Positions 1-11,585 of a DNA stretch of 64,000 nt are shown here, in pieces. Each line of letters opens with the position of its first letter. Position 1 is the stretch's first letter. Source of the DNA: Neelides folsomi. Taxonomy: Eukaryota; Arthropoda; Collembola; Neelipleona; Neelidae. The stretch lies in contig JAQGBZ010000152.1 in the NCBI GenBank assembly GCA_034687125.1, positions 62,001 to 126,000 of the forward strand, given 5' to 3'. The notes under the pieces are model-generated. The model worked only from the letters and a program-made list of their open reading frames with translations. It did not search any database and had not been told where the DNA came from. The translations under genes were made by a program, and so were the position numbers.

Positions 1-419
1 AATATGCGGGATGTCTGGAACTCATTTTAACCCTCTCAAGAATTTTCCATTAACATTTATCAAAAAATTATCGTTAGTTAATAAAAAGATTTTTAAAAAA
101 TAAAATGAATCTCAATTTCTCAATACAGTTTTATGTATTTAGCTTCCATGATTAAATATTTATATAAAACGTAAAAATGAGAAAAATAATTGTAAAAATA
201 ATTGTTTTGAAACGTTAACATTTTGACATTTAATTACCGCAATTGTGTTTCATTATGAAACCATTTGATATTGTAATCATCACTAAACTTGGAGAGCGTG
301 AAGATTTGAGCTTTAATTGTCAGAACACGAAAGGGAGCCGGGGGAAGTTCAGGCTGAGTGGAAAGTGAACAAAGAGGAAGTTTGAGTGAGCATGGAGAAT
401 CCATGAGGAAATCAACTAC

Positions 420-594
420 TTGCACTTTGAGGAAACAAACACTTCCATATCTCCTCGTGAACAAGTTGAGACCGAACCTTCACACCGACTTCACTCAACC
501 TCACAGAAGTCAACACTCGCCCATTAACTTCATCGGTCAAAGCATTCAAAGAGCAAAGTTCTTCATAAACTTTTATATTAAAAATGATTCTCAT
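420..594 (-). CDS. CLCA-like: CLCA-like protein, probable coding exon 6 (continuation of vWA domain; gene runs off the left edge)
   Basis: Open in phase 0 after an acceptor-like TTTTTATGTTAAAG. The translation VYEELCSLNALTDEV then GRVLTSVRLSEVGVKV has the helix-then-strand order expected after the first vWA strand, and EEIWKCLFPQ could match the family block REGLHGRIP. No other candidate lies in the remaining bases. The 3' boundary is uncertain: donors GTAGTT at 419 and GTGCAA at 425 are both possible. The acceptor has a poor pyrimidine tract. The rest of the vWA domain, the fibronectin-like domain and any anchor are outside the window. Confidence 0.5.
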
Positions 595-718
595 CTTTAA
601 CATAAAAAACTTATAATTTATCTCATAATAAAATATGTTCAATAAAGCACAAGATATAAAAAAACTCTTCCATTTTGGAAAAAAAATAATGAATGAAAAA
701 GGAAATGAAATTTCATAC

Positions 719-815
719 GCGTAAATTCATGTTTCCGGTTTCTTCGATCATGAGCACGAACCGGGGCTGAGTCAGCTGCTTTATGACAAATTCCGGTTTA
801 AAGTCAATCCGGCCT
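719..815 (-). CDS. CLCA-like: CLCA-like protein, coding exon 5 (first strand and MIDAS position of the vWA domain)
   Basis: 97 bases: one base completing Arg311, then 32 codons (residues 312-343). The acceptor is TTACCTTTACAG and the donor CGC|GTATGA (phase 0). IDFKPEFVIKQ is the linker seen before the vWA domain in CLCA proteins, and PRFVLMIEETGNMN aligns with strand one and the metal-ion-dependent adhesion site, usually (V/L)CLVLDxSGSM. Here the D-x-S-x-S residues are Glu335, Thr337 and Asn339, so metal binding through this loop is doubtful. The exon is too short to appear as a long open frame, but its phase and family position leave little doubt. Confidence 0.85.
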
Positions 816-1317
816 CTGTAAAGGTAAAAAAATAGTCAATCAGTGTTTTGTTAAAGTGAAAATCCTTGTCGAATTCATTAGGATTCAACCAAAGGTTGTT
901 TTTCTCTCTTTAAATGCATGAGAGGTGAGAAAATAAAAAGGAATGAAATCAAAGGAAGCCGGACATTGGGAAAGAAGAGCGAGAAAAGCATAAAAACAAA
1001 CACACGAGGATCATACACAAGAGTTTGTCCAAATCCCTCCACAATACTCCGGATTCATTTCCTCTTCAATGACGAGTCAACAAAACTCTCGAAGACTCTC
1101 AAGTGAAAATTGTAAATAGAAAAGGTCTTTTCAATCCCCGCCATTTGGGAACATAGGGAAGACGTTATATGGGGCATAGGGTTAAAGGCATTTATTTGTT
1201 ATTGTAAGAATGATTGGAAACCCGTGGGTGTTTGTAGGTCGAAAGTGAATTTGAAGAGTCAATACAAGAAATGGTATTTGGTATTTATCTTAAAAGAGCA
1301 TTGGCTTCTTATTATAC

Positions 1318-1557
1318 CTGGGAGAATGAGTCATATTCCGGAAATCCGGATGAGAGAAGACGACGTCGCCGACGGACCTCCGGTCACAAAGGAAATTCTG
1401 CTTCGTTGGGCTCTCACTCTGGTGATTCGAACCGTCACAGAAACTCCTCATATTCGCCAAATGGGGATGTGACATGATCGAACTCGTGATGTTGTCATTG
1501 TCTTTGTGGCTAGGGACGAAGATGCAGTCTTTGCCCTTTAGGTCACACCCACCAGAC
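1318..1557 (-). CDS. CLCA-like: CLCA-like protein, coding exon 4 (Cys-rich segment, SIM motif)
   Basis: 240 bases, one base plus 79 codons (residues 232-310) plus two bases, between acceptor ATCATTCCAG and donor CCCAG|GTATAA. SGGCDLKGKDCIFVP and ITSSIMSHPHL match the CLCA region where Cys residues precede the conserved (A/S)SIM(F/S)... strand. SFCD and SPTKQNFLCDRRSVGDVV match family blocks FC...APNxQNxxCxxRSxWxVI. The exon ends SHPDFRNMTHSP, the linker to the von Willebrand A domain. One base upstream of the SGG codon completes Trp231 from exon 3, and the two terminal bases plus the first base of exon 5 give Arg311. The reading frame stays open across the whole exon. Confidence 0.9.
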
Positions 1558-2241
1558 CTGGAATGATAATAATTAAATTAAAGCATATTTAACAATAATT
1601 AAAGTAAATTAATTATTTTTTTCAAATCCTCGCTCTTAATTACTGCGACTTCTGCTTGCACGCATTTTTGCTTCCTCGCTATTTTATCGAAATTCCCATC
1701 TTAAAAGTTCCCTTTCGTTGGGTTTCTTGTTAGCTTGGGTTTGCTCGTTAAGGGTTGAGACGTTGAATAAAATTATCGACGTCAATCTCTTTGGTTAAAA
1801 TTGAATGGAGGTCGTGTGGGTCCTTACGAGATTTTAAAAAAGGAGCTTCAATTCGTGGCCCCTCATTATACTCAAAAGAGACGGATGAGTTGGAAGAAAA
1901 AAGAGGAATAATGAATAAAAAACCTCGTTTTCTTTTGTTATAATCACTCTGGAATGATTCTCATTAAAAATCCATAATCACGCTTCCAAGATCCCTATCT
2001 TATCTTCTCTGCTTATTATTCTCACTTTGCGGACTCTTCCATTATGCATGGGTTCTATTTTTAATGGAATATCTCCTCCACGATGAGCAAATATACTTTT
2101 CTCTGCTTTTCTCTCTAAAACAAAATCCTCTTGAATGGGAATAAAGCGATAAAGGCCAACGACTTTCTGCCATTTTCTGAAGGATGAAAATGAAATCCTA
2201 TTTGAGAAAAAACAAAAGAAATTGAAAAAATTCCCTCGTAC

Positions 2242-2395
2242 CAGTTTCCATTCAATGGCCCATTTGTGCAAGAATTTGGTTTTCGGACCTCGCCGGATTC
2301 AATGTATGAAGGTGGATAGATGGGGTCATTCCGAAACCCAGTTTCCTCAAATACTCCATATCGAAACTTGGCCCACTCGTGAACAAAGTCCCGGT
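2242..2395 (-). CDS. CLCA-like: CLCA-like protein, coding exon 3 (metalloprotease-like HEWA motif)
   Basis: 154 bases: two bases finishing Asp180, 50 codons (residues 181-230), and two bases of Trp231. The acceptor is CTTTTCAG and the donor is AACTG|GTACGA, which is weak but gives the right phase. It contains DFVHEWAKFRYGVFEE, the position of the CLCA zinc metalloprotease motif HEWAHLRWGVFDE. The first His (185) and catalytic Glu (186) are present; the second zinc His is Lys189. The acidic residue after GVF is Glu196. In vertebrate CLCA1 this site drives self-cleavage of the protein; loss of one zinc ligand predicts weak or no protease activity here. The following NDPIYPPSY and the single Cys fit the family. 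Confidence 0.9.
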
Positions 2396-3420
2396 CTGAA
2401 AAGAAAGTCAAAATTAGGATTTTTATTACACAAATGCACACACAAGGGGAAAGTTAACACAATTTGTTCAATCCCTTCTTAAATATTGACATGTCCTCAA
2501 AGACCTCAAACTCAAACTATAAATTCTCCCATTTAAATCTAACGACCTTTTCATTTAAACTTTTTCCTACTTCATACTTTTTATTTAAATTTTATCCTCT
2601 AAATAAATAATCAAGTTAAACAGAAATACGTAAAAAAAGTTCATGTTTGGTCAATCCTAACAGAAGCCTCAATAATTCTAATCATTTTATGACAAGAATA
2701 TTTTATAATTTTAAAAATTCTGAAAAAATCTCGTCGGTGCTTTTGAAGCAATAAAGATAGGAAAATCAGTGTAATTTTCTTCACATCTAAAGAAGGTAAT
2801 GGAGAAGGAGATGATCTGAGTGGCAATGGATTTTGGTAGAAGTAATTGAGCTCCCGGGCCGTGAGTGTTTATCGCATCACTCTTCCACTCATCTTCCTCC
2901 TCCACTTCATTTCTCCTTCTTAATCGGAGTCAACATGCGATTTTGGTCATTTGACTACCTTCCATCGCTCCGCATCTTCCCCCTCAACTCGTTCCACGTA
3001 CGAGGTACGAAGCCATTAAGACCTAATTTGTCTACATTTCACATTCATTTGCTCTTGTTTGAAAGTGAAGGGAGTTTAGAAATTGCGCTCTTCAATGGCT
3101 TCCCCTCACGAACCTCTCCGAATTTTCCTTAAGTATTCACGGTTCAAACACCTAAAGATGTCTATTAAAAAACCTCCTCGGTCGTCAACAACATGATACA
3201 TTTCTTCTCCATCTTCACAAAAATGTAAAATAACCATCATGTTGGACATCATAATAATCATTTTAATCATAAATCTGTCATGTTCCATATAAAAATAAAT
3301 CTAAATCCTACTACATCTCGCGAATGGCCAAATCTCGTTCCAGTGTCGGTTATTAATCCAAAAAATTTAAATTGAGACATGATGAAGGGAATTTAGGGGA
3401 TGATGATGCTAAAAAATTAC

Positions 3421-3739
3421 CTGGTTGGCTTCGCCCATTCTCGCTCTCATTGTACTGGAGGATGTATTTGTAGCCGAGGGAGATGAAATCCCCAGGTTTT
3501 CCGCATCCTTGGCTCTGTTGGGTCCAGGGTTTGTGATCGAAGACGGGATGTTCGCCGCCAATCCTGAACTCCGCCGCAGCGATGGAAGCCGCTGATGTGA
3601 ATCCTCGGGGCGCCGGGATGATTTGACTCCCACACGCCCGCTGGTCCCACATGGGAGGGAGGACAATGAGGACGCGGTGGAAGTAACTCTTTCCCTTCGT
3701 CGCCACATGGAGTGACTCTGATGCGGACTCAAAGATCCC
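3421..3739 (-). CDS. CLCA-like: CLCA-like protein, coding exon 2 (N-terminal catalytic-like domain)
   Basis: 106 codons, residues 74-179, from acceptor TTGTTCCAG (phase 0) to donor CCAG|GTAATT (phase 1). The opening IFESASESLHVATKGKSYF followed by HRVLIVLPPMW matches the CLCA pattern in which an acyl-like helix leads into the strand x-V-x-I-L-V-P-x-x-W. Later GCGKPGDFISLGYKYIL corresponds to the conserved family stretch ECGxxGxYIHxxPxLL. This segment lies directly before the HExxH region in all CLCA members. Splicing to exon 3 at 2395 creates an Asp codon and continues the family alignment without a gap. GC content is visibly higher than in the flanking intron. Similarity was judged from memory of the family, not from a search. 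Confidence 0.9.
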
Positions 3740-4698
3740 CTGGAACAATACATAAGAATTAGCTTTTCTTTTCTCACCTTTTGAGTTATAATGACACTTG
3801 ATTGGACTTGTATACACATACACATGTTCTCCTTTACACATACATGTCCAACTAATTTATTTACTTATGTTTTCTCATCAACTCATCACGGATCCTCCCC
3901 TCGTAGAATGTAATAATGTCAATGATACTGATACATTTATTGTTTCGTACTATTTACATTGTCTGCTTTATATTCCATTTAAGAGTCCTATGTTAAGTAT
4001 AATTATAAACCACATCATAGTAATGTAGTACTTATATTCCATTGTAACGAGATATACAAATGTGTGTATTTTACACGAAAGAAGATCATTGTAGATATTA
4101 TAGTAAATAATGGGAGTGCAACGTCTAGAAGAGATTTAAAGATAAGGGAATTTGGAAGAGATGAAGTGGAGGGTCGTTAAAGATGTTTCTCTGGATCAGA
4201 TTTCTAGTGGAAGGTGAGCACACGCCTGGAGAAGTTTCGACCACTCCCCAAGCACAGAGTTAACTCCCAATCCATCTCTCTCCAAATGAGGCGGTGGGAG
4301 ATGATGGCAATCAGACAATGATACACCAAACTGAGGGAAAAACAGCCACTCATCATTATCATTATGAGGATGATCAAACAAACGTCCTGTTCTGGATCTC
4401 CGCTGTTCTCTTCGATTATCATTTCCTTGTCCCCTTGTGGTGGCGAGCCGTTCGACAAAAATGAACCGTTTGCATTCTGCGGCGGCCGAGAGGACCGAAG
4501 AAGTAAAAACATATCAATCAACAATGATTTTTGATTTCTTACATGATCGAAAAGTTCTTATGTTCTTTCTTGCTAATCTTTTTCACCTCCGCGCAACGGA
4601 GATTCTCAACGGAGATAAATGCACGGAGTGCAATTGAAGTAAAGGGAACATTGTTGTATATATAGATAATGTAACGAGATATAAATTTTGTACGTATA

Positions 4699-4713
4699 AG
4701 AGAGAGAGAGAGA
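4699..4713. repeat. AG dinucleotide microsatellite
   Basis: An uninterrupted run of seven AG units plus one base. Seen directly in the sequence within CLCA intron 1. Confidence 0.9.
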
Positions 4714-6574
4714 ACTCTTGCGGAGCTCCGGAAATTTCATTCCAATTCACACGAGGGAATTGGTGAATGCAATTAATTTTTTCTCTAATCATCCTTCCTC
4801 CACTGTCTTAAAAGAAGGTCCATTCATCCCCACAGCGTCACTTTTAAGATAAGGGCTTTGAGATTGAGCACGCCGTTTCTTCTCTCCTTTTTATGCCCCA
4901 TTCACTCCTTCATCTGCACCTTCTGCAGATTAGATTTTGAAAGAAATTAACTCTCCACTCAAAAGAACCACCAGAGTGATAGAAAGTTCTACAAGATTAT
5001 AATACATGTAATACATATACTGTACATATGAGTTTGTCTGAACACATAAAATTGTAAATAGACTGAACTGCTTTCGTTTCTCTGCTTCAATTACTTATCT
5101 CTCCCTATATTTTCATTGCACAAATTCCTCATTGTCTTCAACATTTCTTGTCGGGGAATCGAAAGACGAATGTGAGAAAAAAAGACTTATTCTTGGGCAA
5201 AGGAATTAGGAGATAAACCTCAAGTTTTTCCACAACATTCAATTCCGTTTTAAATGAAGCCACGAGGATGCATTGACTCCCATCCAAACCTCCAACTCCC
5301 AATGACGATAAAAAAGATTCTGAGAAATGGAATTCAATTTTTGACTGTTTTTCTCCTCAACAGTAAACTCCTTTTGGGTCCATCTTATTATCCAAGAAGT
5401 AAAAAGTAGTGGAAATGGATGGATTCTCCCCTCATTTTTGAAGTCTGTTCTCAAGTGATTAAGAAAATACACACACACGAGAACATTGTTTCAAACTTCC
5501 CTTTACCATACTTTTTAACACACAAACACACGTCATTTGGTAAAAACTTGAACTTTTCCATCAACTTACTCCATCGACATTCACCTCAATAGTGGAGTCT
5601 TAATTCAAGTGTAAAAAGGGCCTGAGATAACTCATGAGGTAACAAGGGTGAATCTCTTCACCACGAACTTGCGAAGGTGTTTGATGGATCACCGCCTTCG
5701 AGCACATCCAATATGGGACACGACGGGGAAGAATACAAAGGAGGATACACAGATTTCCAATAGGTGTGGGATCAGGCCAAAAGAACAAGAGAGAGAATGA
5801 GTGGGAGGGAAAAGATGAATATTATAAAAATTATGTATATGATATTATGAGATGATCCCACATGAGTATTTTGACTCCGATAAAAATCTTCCCCTCAAGG
5901 CACCATATTTTAAACCATTCTATTCAATAGAGATCTTTCAATACACTCGGAATTTCTGCATCAATAGTTCTCATCCCAAATACACGTCAATTTCCTATCT
6001 ATTACAAGTTGGAGTTAAAAAATGATATTTATTCCATCATATTTATTCCATCTAACTTTTTTCTCTCAATTTTGCCTCAGCAAGTTCGAGTCAGTTTTGG
6101 ATAATATAAAAGTGAGTTTTAACCTGAAGGAGTTGAAAAGAAAAATGATTTTTCCCACAACTCTCTCGGCCATCATGATCTGTACAAGGGCTTTGGAACT
6201 TCTCCATTAAAATTTCCAACATGTGTTAGAGATTTCAGAACCTTCTCCTGACACACTTCATTGGCGTCGATGGAGCCTCAAATTCCCAGAATGAAAAAGG
6301 ACATGGCCCATTTCCATATTTCATTCTCGTGTTCTTCTCCAAAGTCTCCTTTAAAGAGAGGGTTGAAAGCGAAGAGTCTCTGGACGTAATGAAGGAGAGG
6401 CTGGGAAAATCTCCTCGAGCCTCCTTCGAACAAACAAGGTGGCCACAAATCTCGAGAAAAAAAAAGACTCGTAATATTTATAACGAGTCTCACCTTTCCA
6501 AATGTTCCTCTTCCTTTTATTTACGCATTCACCCTTTTGTGAGAGGAATTCTTTAATTCGTTTATTCCTTGCAG

Positions 6575-6709
6575 ATCCAGAGACGAACAGACTCGGCTGG
6601 TTCCTATCAATAAAGGAACTTTCCCATACAAAATTGCACTTTTCTCAACTTCTCGCGACTCGAAAGGACTTTTGTTATCAAAGCCGGATTCGTCGTTTCC
6701 TCGACTGAG
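6575..6709 (+). CDS. Weak candidate exon inside CLCA intron 1, opposite strand
   Basis: A good acceptor (TTTATTCCTTGCAG) and good donor (GAG|GTGAGA) bound 135 bases that are open in one frame (SRDEQTRLVPINKGTF...). A second frame closes only at the last codon. No recognised motif and no neighbouring exon with matching phase were found. In AT-rich sequence such pairs occur by chance, so this is only a candidate. Confidence 0.15.
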
Positions 6710-9700
6710 GTGAGAGTGAGAAGCCAACGACTTGAAAATCTTGGCTTCATAAGCAATAAATACTCTCCTGAGTCTTCTTCGTTTATGCAGGATCACAAAT
6801 CCTATCTTCCTCTACCAGGCTAACCCTTCGTTGACAAATTTGCCAATTTGCATTGCAAAGTGAGGGCATGAATCAGGAATGGCGCAAGGAAATGAAAGGC
6901 AATGAGATGAATTATGTCATTTCCAACCATCATAATATTTAATACTCATAATCAACCCAACCTTCCTTCACTTTTAAACCCCTCAACATTGAAATCCTTT
7001 ATAATCTCCCCAACATTGGCCTCTAACATTTTTTTCGAATGGAGTCATAAACAGTGCAATTCAGAATGATAATTCAGCACAATACAAAATACGACCATTT
7101 TTATGTTCCCAAGTTCAAGAAATTCAAGTATTAGTTTGGGAGAATTTGGCCGATCGGCGCCTTTGACAGTTGGTCAATGGATGGAAAATTGGTCAAAAGA
7201 GGAACCACACGGGCGAGGGCGGAGAAGTTAAGCAAAAAGGCTTCTAACGATGATGATTCCCGTTCGTGTGAGTCTCTAATTTTTAATTCAGGGAACAAGG
7301 AGTGAGGGCGAGTCGCGAAGAGGTGGATGAACAGGTTGAATCTCAACATTGTAAACTTATATGAGTTCCTCCATTACATGTTCGTTAAATCTCTCGGGTT
7401 TATGCTTATTCCCACTCAGCTATTGATATCCCCTTGGGCCATGGAATGAATCCATACATAATAGAAGTAATAAAAATGGAGAGCTCATACAGGTATATCA
7501 TTAATAACCAACGGAGATATCTTCTATGATTATAATGTCCCCTGTGTATTGTATTGAGAAGATCATACAATACATATTTAAATACTATATGTACGTATGT
7601 TATTATGAATGTATTTACATGAAGATACATTTCCTATATTTACTGATATCGATTTGTGGTTTGAAGTCCTGAAGGGATTCTCATATCTTGCTTATTAAAT
7701 GTAATAAGGCATTGTCCACGTGCTTCATTAAGGGCTGTGAGGGTATTTTCAACGTGATTGTCCCTGATTAATATCGACTTGTACAAGATATGAGATTGGG
7801 AGCCGTCAAGGTCTCGGAACCTCAAACATCAAATCATCATTTGATTGATATACTTACTGCACCTACAAGATAACAGACCCATTGTCCAAAAAATACTCTG
7901 CTTTGAATTTCAAAACTTCCACTTATACCCTTAAGTAAAATATACCTTTAGGTATTACTATACAAAAAAATACATATTAAAATTATATGAACCTCGTATA
8001 TAATATTTTAGTATCTGTAGTTAAAATAAGTATGTATTGAATTCCCTCATACATCTCTTTAGAGTCAACGTTGACGTTGAACTTGGTTTCAAAATTTTGA
8101 TAAGGTCCCAAATAGCCGCTCCTTTGTTGTGCAAGTCAACTTTACACATTCCTATAATATTGGTAATAAGGGTTGTTCAAAATCCTGAAATATGTACAAT
8201 GTACGTGTATGATAGGAGAGACATTGGTCCATAGTAGAAGTTGATAAAGGGATGAATTGGGATGGCTTATCATTTGAGTTTATCAGGTTTATCAACCACT
8301 TTCCTATTTCCACTCTTGTAGTTTGGAGAGGGACAGGACCTCTAAAATAATAGGGCCGTATCCAAGAAGTAGAATGCTCCGATGATTACAAAGTTAAGAG
8401 ATCACAATCGACCAAAATATCTTTACACTTTGGAAATATCTATACACTTTTGATATTCTATTATAGGATGCATTGTGTGAATATTCCATTGTTTAATATG
8501 TAATAACTGGGGTCGTTCTTCGAATCAACTTGTAAAAAATTGAATATATAAGTATATGAAATATGAAGTAATATGAGAGGGAGATAAAAAGATTTTTCTT
8601 TGCTGGCGCAATCGGGCGAGTTAATCTGGAAATCTCCCGATTCTTAACTCGAGGCTCTCTTTTTCACCACAATACATTTTTCTATTCCGTCTTATCACTC
8701 CAATTCTCGAGATGATCGAGTGAGTATAAGTATCCCAATAGGGGCATATCTCTAATAATAATAATGAAATGAAAATACCAGAGCCCAAGATCCCCCATTC
8801 ATTAGATACCCATCGGATTCGAATGTAAACCAGACCGAGAAATCAGTCCTTCTGGCTATTGAATTTTGGAATGGGCCAAGAATGGAAACATTCTTGTTTT
8901 TCGCCTTCTCTGGACCTCCCTCTAAGATCCTCAATTTCCCATTATTTCTATTTATATGCTCCGAGATGGTTGAATTGGTTGGACGTTGAGGCGTGGGGCG
9001 TTGGGAGCCCTGAGGTTCAAAGTGTTCGAATGCGTACGCTCAAAGGCCTCCTAATCAGATAAACTTCCACATGCCTCTTCCAATCATTGACGCGAGCACA
9101 TTCTTTTATAAGACGACTCGTAAACTCCTTTACTTCTCCCATTAGATGCGGGAAAGCAATCTTGCGGATGAGGACGAACGCAAGTCCTTTAACTCCTTTA
9201 ACTATGCACCTCACCCCCTTCATCAAATTCCTTCTAATTCAATTCCTCATTCTCATCGCGATGATCCTGGACGAGATTCCAAATGAGAAGCTCCCTGAAT
9301 CTTAAACGGAGTAGTTATTCATATGATCCTCAGATTGGAGTATCTGGGTGATTGAACTACATGTAAAGTACAATCTTATAAAAAGTCCAAGACGACTTTT
9401 ATATTGAAATTTATAGGACGCGTAGCGTAGTAGGATTTTTTCCCCTCTTTTTCTATTAAACCGATAATCGAGAAACATTACTAGCGGGATTTGATTCATC
9501 TTCCATTTAATTATTGAGACTGATATTGGGGATTTGATAAAGCGGAATGACGCTTTGTTTATAGTTCTCAAACAGAGCAATGTAATTTGTAAAATATTTA
9601 ATTTGATAGGTGGGAAATAGTAGAGCCAGTTGTAAAAAATTCATAGGTCAGTGGCTCGAAAAATTCGAAATGAGAAGAAATGGGAATACATAATTGAGGA

Positions 9701-11492
9701 CCTCAAGTTGGGTGAAAAAAGCGGGGCAAGGAATAATCAGATGCGCGCCCATATGGTCCTTCTTTAATATATTAAACTTGTGGTTTTCATTAGAGGCGCC
9801 TTGCGGGTGAATCCGAGCCTTTTGGTTCAAGATCCAGATGATAATGAAATGCATGGATGATCTGTGGAGAATAAGTTGAAGTGCGGTTCCGTCTCCACCG
9901 CATCATTTCTCCGGTGTGGATTTGGAGGAATGGGGAAGGCTAATCCCACGACTCTCCTCCAAAGGTATTTTACTGCTCCGAGGCCCAAGAACAAGAACGG
10001 AGGAGGAGGAGAGGTCAGACGGAGAGAACCAAATGCTCCAGGGGTCAGAAACAGCTCATTTACGGGGTGTGTTCCTTATGATCCCTTCTTTTTCTCTCAC
10101 CAAATCTCCCTCATCCCTCACATCGCCTCATGTGTTTCAACGGTCTTACATTACTTATTACAACTTTTGCATCACAGCAAGACTCGAAAATAAGAATAAC
10201 TTTAGCCCTCAGAATAAAGTCTCAAGTTCCCTTAAAAGTTTCTCAAAAGGAGTCTTACATACATTTTTGTATATTGAACATGACCATTTAAGCCCAAGAG
10301 AGACCTGTGAGAAAAAAAGGTTTGTTTTTGCTCCGAAACTCAGGTTTACAACTTTGAGCACATGTGTCGAGGAGAGAAAGAGAGAGAGAAGTCATTACTA
10401 TTACTCTCGCTTGTCGACGGGCGCATTCTTTGGCTCCCCCATCATAAGAAATGGAGTATCATCTTCCAAGGTATACATAATCCGAAGAGTGTTCTGGGCC
10501 GGCCGGTCCATTGGAACCGTGTAAGCATAATTAGACCGACAGCTACTTTACGACTCGCCACTCGCCCTTCCGCTCACAATTAGTAAATTCTCCCCTCCTT
10601 TAAATTCATTTGCTCTTCCCAACGACCAGATTCCTACTTGTTTATACCAACTGACTATTATGCACTTCAACAAATGTGCATTTGGGAGCTGGAACAAGTG
10701 AAGGTATGTGGGATGGATATATTGGACATGTAATAATATATTTGATGCAGAAACACATATAAAACATTTTTCTAATGAAGGAACATTTTAACAACTCCCA
10801 TTATTATTACAAGGAACAAACATTTTTTGCTCTTGTATGCAAGCCCTGACTGAGTGAGTATATGACCAGAGTACACAAGAGGAGATTGGATTTGTAAATT
10901 GGTGAAGGAATAAAGATTGAAGTGTGTGGAGCAGCAGGTTCGTAAAGATTCACTTTTCTGCATGAGCCCCCATTCCACTCAATGGGGGGAATAAATAAGA
11001 AAGGAAATGTGACCCGCGGACTGCCAATGTCAACAATTCCCGTGGAGTCTGTTAATGGGAGGACCCTTAGGGTCAAACCCTCAACCTCTCCCTATTAAAT
11101 ATTCAATTACACGGAGTAGACATTAAATTAGCCCTGGTCTCGCATTGGAAACTCCTCCTTCACCATTATTATGATTATCTATAGACGAGGAATGATCTTC
11201 AGGCCGTGAGAGACGCGGCGGGGAAAAAGTGGAATACGAAGTATGGGAAAATGAGCCCCAAAACCCAAATCCACCATTTTAGCCATCTCCTCACGCAAAT
11301 CCCCTCAAAAAGATGAAATATGAAATGACCCGCACCGCCCGCACGCCACATCCCACATATTACATTTCAATATTTCAGCCCTCCTAATGAATACACATCA
11401 AGATAAAACGGGATAAAGTGGAAATCATATTTTATGAATTTCTATGTAATCTCTTTCAATTTATTAAACCCAATGACACAAATTCTACTCAG

Positions 11493-11585
11493 CTTCCATG
11501 TAGAAAACTTCAATGGGAATGTGAGGAAATTGGAAAAGATTTTCATATACATTTTCCATGTCACTTGGTTCTGGTTTCTTCAGAG
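11493..11585 (+). CDS. Weak candidate 31-codon exon inside CLCA intron 1, opposite strand
   Basis: The acceptor AAATTCTACTCAG and donor CAGAG|GTGAGT enclose 93 bases, a multiple of three, open in phase 0 (LPCRKLQWECEEIGKDF...) with three Cys. A second frame is also open, which weakens the case. It is not recognised and no phase-matched partner exon was identified. Confidence 0.18.

Noticed and set aside
1978..2241. Open minus-strand frame continuing past the CLCA exon 3 donor
   Set aside because: It has no CLCA similarity after the donor, whereas splicing at 2241 to 1557 restores the family sequence in phase.
9864..10524. Overlapping + strand open frames of 109 and 202 codons
   Set aside because: Two frames are open at once, there is no motif, no splice-bounded structure and low-complexity Ser/Arg content; probably chance in a local low-stop region.
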